This document shows positions 1 to 5,524 of a stretch of DNA of 17,892 bases, piece after piece (the stretch's first letter is position 1; the number at the start of each line of letters is the position of its first letter). The notes under the pieces are model-generated. The model was not told the DNA's origin and did not search any database. It worked only from the letters and a program-made list of their open reading frames with translations. The DNA is taken from NCBI GenBank assembly GCA_023247285.1, contig JAHFGU010000015.1, forward strand, positions 1 to 17,892, in the 5' to 3' direction. A program made the position numbers and the translations under genes. The stretch is from Candidatus Omnitrophota bacterium (GTDB taxonomy: Bacteria; Omnitrophota; Koll11; Aquiviventales; Aquiviventaceae).

Positions 1-195
1 CAGGTCATGCGTGAGGGGCCGCGGCGGCTGGATGCCGCTGATCTTCATCTTGATCGCCGTGACTTCGGAGATGCCGATGATGATCGGCAGGAACCGGTTG
101 CCGCCCCGCTCCTTGAGGACAACGACTTGCTCGCCGCGCCGCTCATCGATGCGGATCTTGCTCACCTCCATCTGCACGAGCCCGTTTGCCGTCAT
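1..195 (-). CDS. Bifunctional nuclease (BFN/DUF151) family protein, N-terminal part
   Basis: The gene runs off the left edge, so only the first 65 codons are visible. The translation has the DUF151 (bifunctional nuclease domain) opening: a short beta-strand (MEVSKIRID, residues 9-17), a stretch equivalent to 'vvLKE..G.R.LPIIIGISEVTAIKMKI' (residues 25-52), and the family hallmark 'QPPRPLTHDL' at residues 56-65. Members of this family are small proteins of about 130-180 residues. The plant and bacterial proteins are reported to have DNase/RNase activity, but most bacterial roles are unknown. The start chosen is ATG at 195; ATG at 171 (residue 9) is an alternative. Neither has a clear Shine-Dalgarno sequence. 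It is transcribed divergently from the TIGR04073-like genes. The family call is secure; the cellular role here is not inferable. Confidence 0.85.
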   Translation of the reverse strand, partial: MTANGLVQMEVSKIRIDERRGEQVVVLKERGGNRFLPIIIGISEVTAIKMKISGIQPPRPLTHDL

Positions 196-204
196 CGTAG
201 TTCA

Positions 205-234
205 ATCGTATCATGGGCTCAGAAGTAGTGTCAA
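205..234 (-). promoter_or_regulatory. Sigma70-like promoter for the bifunctional nuclease gene
   Basis: Reading the minus strand, a perfect -35 box TTGACA (229-234) is followed after 18 nt by TACGAT (205-210). The predicted transcription start near 198 would lie only a few bases before the ATG at 195. This implies a leaderless or nearly leaderless mRNA, or use of the internal ATG at 171. Confidence 0.55.
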
Positions 235-264
235 CCAGCCCCGCCCCGTTGGGGAAAAAGGAGC

Positions 265-293
265 TTGCACTCCCCGATGGCTTTTGCTAGACT
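265..293 (+). promoter_or_regulatory. Sigma70-like promoter for the first TIGR04073-like gene
   Basis: TTGCAC (265-270), a 17-nt spacer and TAGACT (288-293) match the -35/-10 pattern. The -10 ends 23 nt before the ATG at 317, and a strong AGGAGG Shine-Dalgarno lies at 306-311. It is back to back with the nuclease promoter at 205-234. Confidence 0.45.
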
Positions 294-316
294 GCGCGCA
301 ACCACAGGAGGTGGGG

Positions 317-718
317 ATGGGAAAGCGTATCGGGGTGATTGCCAGCATCGTCGTGCTGGCTGTCGGCATCGCAGCCGTTTCGTCGGCACAGGCGGCTGAG
401 ATGGGGGGAGCCAAAGTCACGCTGTCGTTGACGAAGGACTACACCCCCAGTCCCTGGACGCAGGAAGTCGGGTACACCAGCCGCGCGATGGGCAAGCTGG
501 GCTTCGGCCTCAAGAACGCGCTGCTCGGGTGGACCGATCTCTTCACCGAACCGAAGGAGGCCTCGTCCTCCGGGGCAGGGTTTCTCAAGGGTGTCGGTTA
601 CGGGCTCAAGGACGCCTTGGAGAACGAGCTCGGCGGTGTCGTGCACGTCGTGACCTTCTTTCTGACCGAGGTCGACGCGCCGTTGCCGGAAGGCGGGACC
701 CAGATCCTAAGCTCCTGA
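317..718 (+). CDS. Secreted exosortase system-associated protein, TIGR04073-like
   Basis: A 133-residue protein with a clear Sec signal peptide: basic MGKR, hydrophobic residues 5-20, and a cleavage region at AQA-AE near residue 26. The mature part contains the TIGR04073-type core 'GFGLKNALLGWTDLFTEP' (about 62-79) and a second amphipathic stretch 'GVGYGLKDALENELGGVVHVVTFF' (92-115). The family co-occurs with PEP-CTERM/exosortase genes in many genomes; its biochemical role is unknown, and it presumably acts in the envelope. I chose ATG 317 because AGGAGG sits just upstream and the signal peptide begins there; the open frame upstream of it looks non-coding. It is the first of a tandem pair. 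There are no cysteines in the mature region, unlike its neighbour. No exosortase gene or PEP-CTERM protein is in this window. Confidence 0.75.
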   Translation: MGKRIGVIASIVVLAVGIAAVSSAQAAEMGGAKVTLSLTKDYTPSPWTQEVGYTSRAMGKLGFGLKNALLGWTDLFTEPKEASSSGAGFLKGVGYGLKDALENELGGVVHVVTFFLTEVDAPLPEGGTQILSS

Positions 719-742
719 GTTCCGGTTTTCATTCTGCTCGTC

Positions 743-775
743 CAACAAGCCCTTGCGCCGAGCAAGGGCTTGTTG
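743..775 (+). terminator. Perfect 14-bp inverted repeat between the TIGR04073 pair, possible terminator
   Basis: Arms 743-756 and 762-775 are exact reverse complements, with a 5-nt loop (757-761). The hairpin starts 24 nt after the upstream stop codon. The 3' side reads TTGTTGTTTGG, only a weak U-tract, and the Shine-Dalgarno of the next gene (GGAGGT, 779-784) begins 4 nt after the stem. It could be an intrinsic or partial terminator, an mRNA-stabilising 3' hairpin, or a structure that influences translation of the next gene. Confidence 0.5.
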
Positions 776-788
776 TTTGGAGGTGGAC

Positions 789-1226
789 ATGCGCGGATGG
801 CGATGGGGCTGGGCGCTGGGCCTGATTCTGCTGGCAGGCCGTGGTTCGGCGTGGGCGGCGGCCGCAGAGGCAAAAGCTGAGGCGAAGCCTGCGGACGCCA
901 AGCAGGAGCGGCCCGCAGCGCGAATGGTCTGCCCGATTTGCGGGCGCGTCACGGACCCGGATTACGGCACGAAAGCCGGCCACACGCTGGCGCGCGGCGC
1001 CACGAACGCGTTGCTCGGCTGGACCGAGATGATCCGCCAGCCGGCGCAGGAAGCGAAAGAGGGCCACAGCGTGTTTACCGGCCTGAACAAGGGGATCACC
1101 CGGAGCCTGACCCGCACTTTCGCCGGCATCGGCGAGCTGGCCACCTTCTGGTCGCCGAAGGACCGGCAGGGACGGTACGTGCATTTTGCTGAAGACTGCC
1201 CGCTCTGCATGGGGCGGCAGAAATGA
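789..1226 (+). CDS. Secreted TIGR04073-like protein with two CxxC motifs
   Basis: A 145-residue protein with a signal peptide (residues 1-24, cleaving near AWA-AA) followed by an Ala/Glu/Lys-rich linker (about 23-45). The TIGR04073-like core is 'GATNALLGWTEMIRQPAQEA' (about 70-89) and continues through 'GLNKGITRSLTRTFAGIGELATFWSP' (98-123). Unlike the upstream paralogue it carries CPIC at 48-51 before the core and CPLC at 137-140 at the C terminus. The four cysteines could bind a metal such as zinc or form disulfides. The start is set by GGAGGT at 779-784, five bases before ATG 789. It lies 70 nt after its paralogue and converges on cobO with a 15-nt gap. The family is a reasonable match by eye; function is unknown. 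Confidence 0.7.
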   Translation: MRGWRWGWALGLILLAGRGSAWAAAAEAKAEAKPADAKQERPAARMVCPICGRVTDPDYGTKAGHTLARGATNALLGWTEMIRQPAQEAKEGHSVFTGLNKGITRSLTRTFAGIGELATFWSPKDRQGRYVHFAEDCPLCMGRQK

Positions 1227-1241
1227 ACTCGGCCGGCCGCG

Positions 1242-1820
1242 TCAGTAATCCACGCCGGGCTGGGCTTTGATGCCCGCGCGGTAGGGGTGCTTGATGTCGC
1301 GCATCTCAGTGACCAAATCCGCCGCATCCATCAGCGCCTGCGGCGCATCCCGCCCCGTGATCACGACATGGGTGCGCGGGGGCTTCCGCTTGAGCGCATC
1401 CAAGACCTCATCAAGCGGAAGGAAACTGTACGCCAGCACATAGCTGAGCTCGTCGAAGATCACGATTTGGTAGCGCTCATCCGCTAACAGCTCGAGGCAT
1501 TTCGTCCACGCCGCCCTGGCGCTGGCCACGTCCTGCTCGTAATTCTTGGTATCCCACGTAAAACCGTCCCCCAGCGAGAAAAAATCCATGCGCCCGGCCA
1601 ACTCCTTGGCCATGGCGGCCTCGCCGGTCTTCCATTTCCCCTTGATGAACTGCACCACTGCCACGCGCCACCGGCGCCCCAGCGCGCGGAACACCAACCC
1701 GAGTGCTGCGGTCGTCTTGCCCTTGCCGTCCCCCGTGTAGACCATGATGAGCCCCTTGCGCGCCGCCACGGCGGTGTCGCGATGCTCTCTGGGGGCTTTG
1801 TCTTCCGGGGTCCAGGTCAT
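1242..1820 (-). CDS. cobO: Cob(I)yrinic acid a,c-diamide adenosyltransferase
   Basis: A 192-residue CobO/BtuR/CobA-type corrinoid adenosyltransferase, the usual length for the family. It transfers the 5'-deoxyadenosyl group from ATP to the cobalt of cob(I)yrinic acid a,c-diamide or later corrinoids, in the cytoplasm. The modified P-loop 'YTGDGKGKTTAALG' is at residues 28-41. 'VVQFIKGKWKTGE' (55-67), 'FDELSYVL' (122-129) and 'VVITGRDAP' (152-160) are the other family blocks. The C terminus 'DIKHPYRAGIKAQPGVDY' is typical. The ATG at 1820 overlaps the stop of the btuF-like gene as TGATG; GTG 1823 is an alternative. It is the last gene of the operon, far from the other cob genes at the promoter end, and serves both de novo synthesis and corrinoid salvage. 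Confidence 0.96.
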   Translation of the reverse strand: MTWTPEDKAPREHRDTAVAARKGLIMVYTGDGKGKTTAALGLVFRALGRRWRVAVVQFIKGKWKTGEAAMAKELAGRMDFFSLGDGFTWDTKNYEQDVASARAAWTKCLELLADERYQIVIFDELSYVLAYSFLPLDEVLDALKRKPPRTHVVITGRDAPQALMDAADLVTEMRDIKHPYRAGIKAQPGVDY

Positions 1821-2731
1821 CACGAGCGCAGCGCCTTGGCGTGCGCGGCCGGCGGCTTGGGAAACGCCTCAGGGTGAGCCAGCGCCGCCATCAGCTTCAG
1901 CCCATCGACGAGGCGGGGCCCGGGACGATGGAACCATGAACCGTCCACGGCGAACACCCGGCCGGCTTTCACGGCGCTCACAGATGACCACCCCGGATGC
2001 CGCGCCAGCAAGGGAAATTCCTTCACCGTGCGCGCGATCGAAAATGAACAGGGCATGACGAGGATGACGTCCGGATCATAGCGCCGGACCTCCTCCCAGG
2101 TGACGCGCGGGGAATCCTCCCCTGCCCGTCCCAACCCATCAATCCCGCCGGCCATCGCCACCAACTCCGGCAGCCAGTGTCCGGCGGTCATGAGCGGATC
2201 GAGCCACTCGGCGCACCAGACCTTCGGCGTGGCGCGCGCCTGCCGGACCCGGCGACGGACGGCCTCGATATCGCGCCGCACCCGCTCGCTGAGCCGCGCT
2301 GCCTGCTTCGCCCGTCCAGTGGCGTCGCCCAACACCCGAATGGACTCGAACAGCTCATCGAACCGGCGCGCCGTGACCGAGACAATGGTGGGCGTGCGGG
2401 GCAGGGCGTGCGCCGCGTCCAGCACCTCGGGATGGCTGGCCGCGCAGACATTGCACAGCTCCTGCGTCACCACCACGTCCGGATGCAGGCGCTTCAGGAG
2501 GGCCAGATCGATGTCGTACTGGTGCTCGCCGTTGCGGCGCAGGGCCTGCACCGCCTGGTCGATGCCCTGGCTGGAGAGCTGATCCGAAGCGACGCGGCTG
2601 CGGACGACGATGGGTTTCCGCCGCGCCTCCGGCGGGTAGTCGCACCGCTCGCTGCGCCCGACGACCGAGCGGCCCATGCCGAGGGCGTAGAGCAGCTCGG
2701 TGGCCGAGGAAAAGAACGAGCAAATGCGCAT
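1820..2731 (-). CDS. BtuF-like cobalamin-binding protein lacking a signal peptide
   Basis: A 303-residue protein of the TroA/BtuF fold used by substrate-binding proteins of corrinoid and siderophore ABC transporters. Family blocks visible: 'SFFSSATELLYALGMGRSVVGRSERCDYP' type N-terminal lobe (5-33), 'LHPDVVVTQELCNVC' (82-96), 'VWCAEWLDPLMTAGHWLPELVAMAGG' type C-terminal lobe (171-196), and 'YDPDVILVMPC' further on. The N terminus has no basic/hydrophobic secretion signal; the protein begins directly with the first beta-strand. A branch of cobalamin-binding proteins annotated in other genomes has the same feature. The long open frame upstream of ATG 2731 overlaps the DUF6580 gene and looks like shadow. 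No good Shine-Dalgarno is visible. It might bind corrinoid in the cytoplasm, or the start may be misassigned; BtuC/BtuD partners are not in the window. Confidence 0.85.
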   Translation of the reverse strand: MRICSFFSSATELLYALGMGRSVVGRSERCDYPPEARRKPIVVRSRVASDQLSSQGIDQAVQALRRNGEHQYDIDLALLKRLHPDVVVTQELCNVCAASHPEVLDAAHALPRTPTIVSVTARRFDELFESIRVLGDATGRAKQAARLSERVRRDIEAVRRRVRQARATPKVWCAEWLDPLMTAGHWLPELVAMAGGIDGLGRAGEDSPRVTWEEVRRYDPDVILVMPCSFSIARTVKEFPLLARHPGWSSVSAVKAGRVFAVDGSWFHRPGPRLVDGLKLMAALAHPEAFPKPPAAHAKALRS

Positions 2732-2751
2732 GACCGCGGGACCGCGGCCCG

Positions 2752-3279
2752 TTATTCCGCGGAGAGCTGGGGGGCCAAGGCGGGCCAGCGCCGCGTCACG
2801 AGGTAGCCGGCCAGCGTGTACACGGCAAGGAACGCGCCGGTGAAGGCGAGCTCCCCCAGCAGGGAGCGCTGCACATAGGGCAGGCTGTCGGCCAACGTGG
2901 CGAGTAACCCGGCGTCGGTCAGCGGTTCCTTGGAGCAGGTGCGCGTGAGCCAGTCCCCGACGGCCAGGGTTAGATGGTAGACCGGCGCGGACATCGCGAG
3001 TCCCAGGAGCAGGGATTTCGCCGTGGGACGGACGCGGACCGCCGCGAGCATGCCGGCGACGCTGAGGATGGCCGCCACCCGCACCAGCGTGAACGCGCTG
3101 ACCCCGAGGACCAGATCCCGCGTCACCATGCCAACCAGGCCGACGAGCACCACGTCGCGCCGGCGCAGGAAGCAGGCGGCGCACAGCAGCGCCCCGAGCA
3201 TCGGCGCTGACCCAACCGCATGCGACAACCCTCCGGCGATGAGCCCGGCGCTCAGCGCCAACGCCAATCCGATCGTCAT
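2752..3279 (-). CDS. DUF6580-like multi-pass membrane protein, putative transporter component
   Basis: A 175-residue, strongly hydrophobic protein with about five predicted membrane segments (near residues 2-23, 27-53, 60-83, 88-108 and 138-162). The arrangement resembles DUF6580, annotated as a putative transport protein family and similar in size and topology to ECF-type S components: an N-terminal 'APMLGALLCAACFLRRR' block, 'TRDLVLG', and a C-terminal 'LPYVQRSLLGELAFTGAFL' block. ATG overlaps the cupredoxin stop by ATGA (3276-3279). Its place between an envelope uptake set and a BtuF-like protein suggests a role in moving corrinoid, cobalt or a related solute across the inner membrane. No EcfA/EcfT gene is present. 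Family by eye is moderately secure; substrate is inference. Confidence 0.65.
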   Translation of the reverse strand: MTIGLALALSAGLIAGGLSHAVGSAPMLGALLCAACFLRRRDVVLVGLVGMVTRDLVLGVSAFTLVRVAAILSVAGMLAAVRVRPTAKSLLLGLAMSAPVYHLTLAVGDWLTRTCSKEPLTDAGLLATLADSLPYVQRSLLGELAFTGAFLAVYTLAGYLVTRRWPALAPQLSAE

Positions 3280-4034
3280 GTCGCCCCTCCTTTGCCGGTG
3301 CCTGGCTCCCCGCCCGCAGGCGGGGTGCCTGGCTCCGGAACATGTATCGTGACGGTCGATCCCTCCCCGGTCACGGTCACAGGCTGCTCGCGTTCGCCCA
3401 ACGTTTCATGCCACACGTGCAGAGTATAGCGTCCCTCCGGGATTCCCGAAAGCGTAAACTGCCCTGCCGCGTCCGTCACCCCTGTGCGCGCCGGGTCCCC
3501 GATCACGACCCAGGCGTACATCCAGGCATGGACGCCGCAACGCACGAGATACCGCCCGGGCTCCGTAAAGCGCCACGTCAGATCCTGGTCCTGCGGCTTC
3601 TGCCATTCGTGCATCAGCATGGTCCGTGCTTGAAAGATGCGGACGTTGTGCAGCACAGGATCGGAGTTGCGGATCACCAGCGTGCCTCCGATGGGCAGCA
3701 CCACCAGGTGCGGCTCGAAGACGCACGCATGCTGATCCAACGTGGCGGTCATGTCCACGGCCGCCTCGCGCGGCGCGCCCGGCAGGTCCACCCAGACGAC
3801 CACATTTTGGATGCCGCCGGCGCGGTCCACCAGCAGCTGCTGGGAGGGCTTCGTGACTGCACCGCAGCCCTCGATGGAGTACTCGGTGGAGGTGGCTGTG
3901 ATCGTGATGACCGCCGGCTCCGGCCTCGGCCCGTCCAGGCGCACGACCCCGTGCAGCTGCCCGGCCTGCGCCTGGCCTGCGATGCCGAGCGCGAGGGCAG
4001 CGCCGGCTACTGCGACTGCTTGACGAAAATCCAT
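3276..4034 (-). CDS. Secreted cupredoxin-like protein with C-terminal carboxypeptidase-regulatory-like domain
   Basis: A 252-residue protein with a signal peptide (MDFRQ... cleaving near AQA-G at residue 25). The central plastocyanin/azurin-type domain (about 85-180) has candidate type-1 copper ligands: His129 in 'PVLHNV', and Cys166, His169 and Met172 in 'RCGVHAWM'. This resembles the C-x2-H-x2-M arrangement of plastocyanin-like and methylamine-utilisation-type proteins. Residues about 181-231 read as an Ig-like carboxypeptidase-regulatory domain ('GVTDAAGQFTLSGIPEGRYTL'). Met135-Met141 (with His142) could add further metal contacts. The tail is low complexity. ATG 4034 lies 28 nt inside the end of the DUF4430 gene, indicating tight coupling. 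A copper protein in a cobalamin operon is unexpected; electron transfer or metal handling in the periplasm is possible but inferred. The upstream extension of the frame is rejected because the signal peptide starts at 4034. Confidence 0.8.
   Translation of the reverse strand: MDFRQAVAVAGAALALGIAGQAQAGQLHGVVRLDGPRPEPAVITITATSTEYSIEGCGAVTKPSQQLLVDRAGGIQNVVVWVDLPGAPREAAVDMTATLDQHACVFEPHLVVLPIGGTLVIRNSDPVLHNVRIFQARTMLMHEWQKPQDQDLTWRFTEPGRYLVRCGVHAWMYAWVVIGDPARTGVTDAAGQFTLSGIPEGRYTLHVWHETLGEREQPVTVTGEGSTVTIHVPEPGTPPAGGEPGTGKGGAT
3297..3336 (-). repeat. Short direct repeat in the cupredoxin C-terminal tail
   Basis: The 13-mer GGTGCCTGGCTCC (plus-strand sense) occurs at 3297-3309 and again at 3324-3336, a period of 27 nt or nine codons. 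Between the copies is a GC-rich palindromic stretch (CCCGC/GCGGG). In the protein it gives a repeated EPGT in the tail. It may be a simple tandem duplication or the footprint of a small palindromic element. Confidence 0.6.
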
Positions 4035-4426
4035 TCGACCCGGTCTCCTGAGCGCAGTTCCGTCTTGAAGGGGCTGATCCTCGGGGAGCCATTGATCCGG
4101 CACGTCCACCAGGCATTCTGCGCCGCGTCCGCCCAGACTCCGTCAATCGCCGCCAGCTCGCGGGTATTGCAGCAGATGGCCCCGCTTTGAATGGGGGCCA
4201 CCAGGGACGCGGCGTCTTTGGCTGTGGATCCTCGATCGACCAGGATGTGCTGCTCCTGTGACGGCTTGCCTGCCGGGCCGAAATCGATCCGCATGGTGAC
4301 CGGCAGCCGCGCCGGCGATTTCCGCGTATCCGGCCTGCCCGGCCAGCGTCCGGCCCAAACCACTACCAGCCCAAGCCCCATGAGGGCGACGGCCATGGGC
4401 CAGCGCGCATGTCGGCGGACCTGCAT
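4007..4426 (-). CDS. Membrane-anchored DUF4430 (transcobalamin C-terminal-like) protein
   Basis: A 139-residue protein with one N-terminal membrane segment or uncleaved signal (residues 10-26, preceded by the basic MQVRRHAR) and an extracytoplasmic domain of about 95 residues. That domain carries the DUF4430 pattern: an N-terminal beta-strand 'VTMRIDFG' (43-50), 'ILVDRGSTAKDAA' (61-73), 'AWWTCRINGSPR' (105-116) and the closing 'LRSGDRVEWIFV' (124-135). DUF4430 is related to the C-terminal beta domain of transcobalamin and intrinsic factor, which covers one face of bound cobalamin. I infer a corrinoid-binding periplasmic protein held at the inner membrane. ATG 4426 follows an AGGGCG-like Shine-Dalgarno 16 nt after tonB. 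The stop lies 28 nt inside the cupredoxin gene. The DUF4430 call is good; ligand is inference. Confidence 0.75.
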   Translation of the reverse strand: MQVRRHARWPMAVALMGLGLVVVWAGRWPGRPDTRKSPARLPVTMRIDFGPAGKPSQEQHILVDRGSTAKDAASLVAPIQSGAICCNTRELAAIDGVWADAAQNAWWTCRINGSPRISPFKTELRSGDRVEWIFVKQSQ

Positions 4427-4442
4427 CAGCGTCGCCCTGCCC

Positions 4443-5105
4443 TCATTGGTCCCGCAAGACAAAGCGGATCGGCACTTCGACCGTCGACGCAACGGGCACG
4501 CCCCCCATGCGGGCGGAACGGAATCTCCACCGCCGAACCGTCGTGAGCGCGGAGTCGTCCAGCAGCGGAAATCCGGAGCTCTGCTCCACCTCGACCTCGA
4601 GCGGACGCCCGTCGGCATCAATCCGGACTGTCAGCATCACGACGCCTTCCTGGCCCAAGCGCCGCGCCGTCAGCGGGTATGGCGGCGCCGGGTTCCGGAG
4701 ATGTCCGGGCGCACCTGCCATCTGCCCGCCGCCTTCCGAATAGAACGTGATGGGATCAGTCCCCGGCGCGGCTGAGCTGCCGTCCCCCACGGCCGGCGTG
4801 GGATGCACGGCTTCTGGCATGGCGGCTTCGGCCTGATCGAGCAGTTCGGCCGGCACAGGCTCCGGCAGCACGAAGGCCTCCTCAGCCGCCGAAACGGCCG
4901 CCGGGTCGGGCCGGCGTTCCTCGGGCTGCGGATCCCGCTGCTGGGCAGCGTGAGGCAACGCGGCCACGAGCAGAACTTCCATCCCGCCGCTGCCGGGCTC
5001 TACACCATATTCCGCCGGCTGCCCCAGCCCTCCGGCGAACAGCACGGCTGCATGGATCGTCAGCGCGCCGATGACGGCAACCACGCGGTCCTGGATCGGA
5101 GGCAT
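4443..5105 (-). CDS. tonB: Energy transducer TonB
   Basis: A 220-residue TonB protein: one N-terminal membrane helix (about 7-27, with the conserved His18 in 'TIHAAVLF'), a Pro/Glu/Ala-rich periplasmic spacer (about 50-120), and a C-terminal TonB domain (about 137-220) with 'PAPPYPLTARRLGQEGVVML' and 'SSGFPLLDDSALTTVRRWRF'. It couples the proton-motive force, harvested by ExbB/ExbD, to opening of the outer-membrane receptor, presumably the BtuB encoded upstream. ATG 5105 overlaps the exbD stop as TGATG. Its position inside a B12 operon points to a dedicated transducer. Confidence 0.94.
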   Translation of the reverse strand: MPPIQDRVVAVIGALTIHAAVLFAGGLGQPAEYGVEPGSGGMEVLLVAALPHAAQQRDPQPEERRPDPAAVSAAEEAFVLPEPVPAELLDQAEAAMPEAVHPTPAVGDGSSAAPGTDPITFYSEGGGQMAGAPGHLRNPAPPYPLTARRLGQEGVVMLTVRIDADGRPLEVEVEQSSGFPLLDDSALTTVRRWRFRSARMGGVPVASTVEVPIRFVLRDQ

Positions 5106-5524
5106 CAGCGCGGTTTCGGCGGCGTGCGCGTCTGGATCGCGACTTTGGTGATGCCCAGCACGCGCACCTCGTCCAGCACGTGAATGGCTTGGCCGAACAG
5201 GGCGCCTTCATCGCCGTGGAGGGATACGCCTAGTTCCGGGTTCGCGCGCTTCAAGTCTTCCAGCCGGCTTCTGAGCGTCTGCACATCCACCGGCTGCTGG
5301 TCGAGGTAGAGGACCCCGGCCTCGGTCACCGTGATGGTGGCCAGCGGCTGTTGCGTCTGCGGCGCGCTACTCGCAGCCGCCAGCAGGTGCACCACGATGC
5401 CCCGGTTCTTGATCATGGACAACGACACCATGACAAACGTTGCCAGCAGGAAAAACATGATGTCGATCAGCGGAATGATCTCGATGCGGGCGCGCCGGCG
5501 CGCCCCCGGGACCGGAATTCGCAT
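5105..5524 (-). CDS. exbD: Biopolymer transport protein ExbD
   Basis: A 139-residue ExbD/TolR-family protein. It has a short basic cytoplasmic tail, a single membrane helix with the essential proton-carrying aspartate (Asp21 in 'IIPLIDIMFFLLATF', residues 16-30), and a periplasmic domain of about 90 residues ending in 'DEVRVLGITKVAIQTRTPPKPR'. With ExbB it forms the proton-driven motor energising TonB. ATG 5524 overlaps the exbB stop as TGATG; GTG 5527 is a possible alternative one codon upstream. Confidence 0.94.
   Translation of the reverse strand: MRIPVPGARRRARIEIIPLIDIMFFLLATFVMVSLSMIKNRGIVVHLLAAASSAPQTQQPLATITVTEAGVLYLDQQPVDVQTLRSRLEDLKRANPELGVSLHGDEGALFGQAIHVLDEVRVLGITKVAIQTRTPPKPR

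Noticed and set aside
11..316. Upstream extension of the first TIGR04073-like frame
   Set aside because: It is antisense to the bifunctional nuclease gene, and the AGGAGG and signal peptide define the start at 317.
1227..1241. GGCCGGCC palindrome between the convergent second TIGR04073-like gene and cobO as a terminator
   Set aside because: It has no loop or U-tract; it is just an 8-bp palindrome and unconvincing as a shared terminator.
2732..3343. N-terminal extension of the BtuF-like frame by about 200 codons
   Set aside because: It overlaps the whole DUF6580 gene, reads as low-complexity Arg/Gly/Ala sequence, and the protein's own fold starts at ATG 2731.
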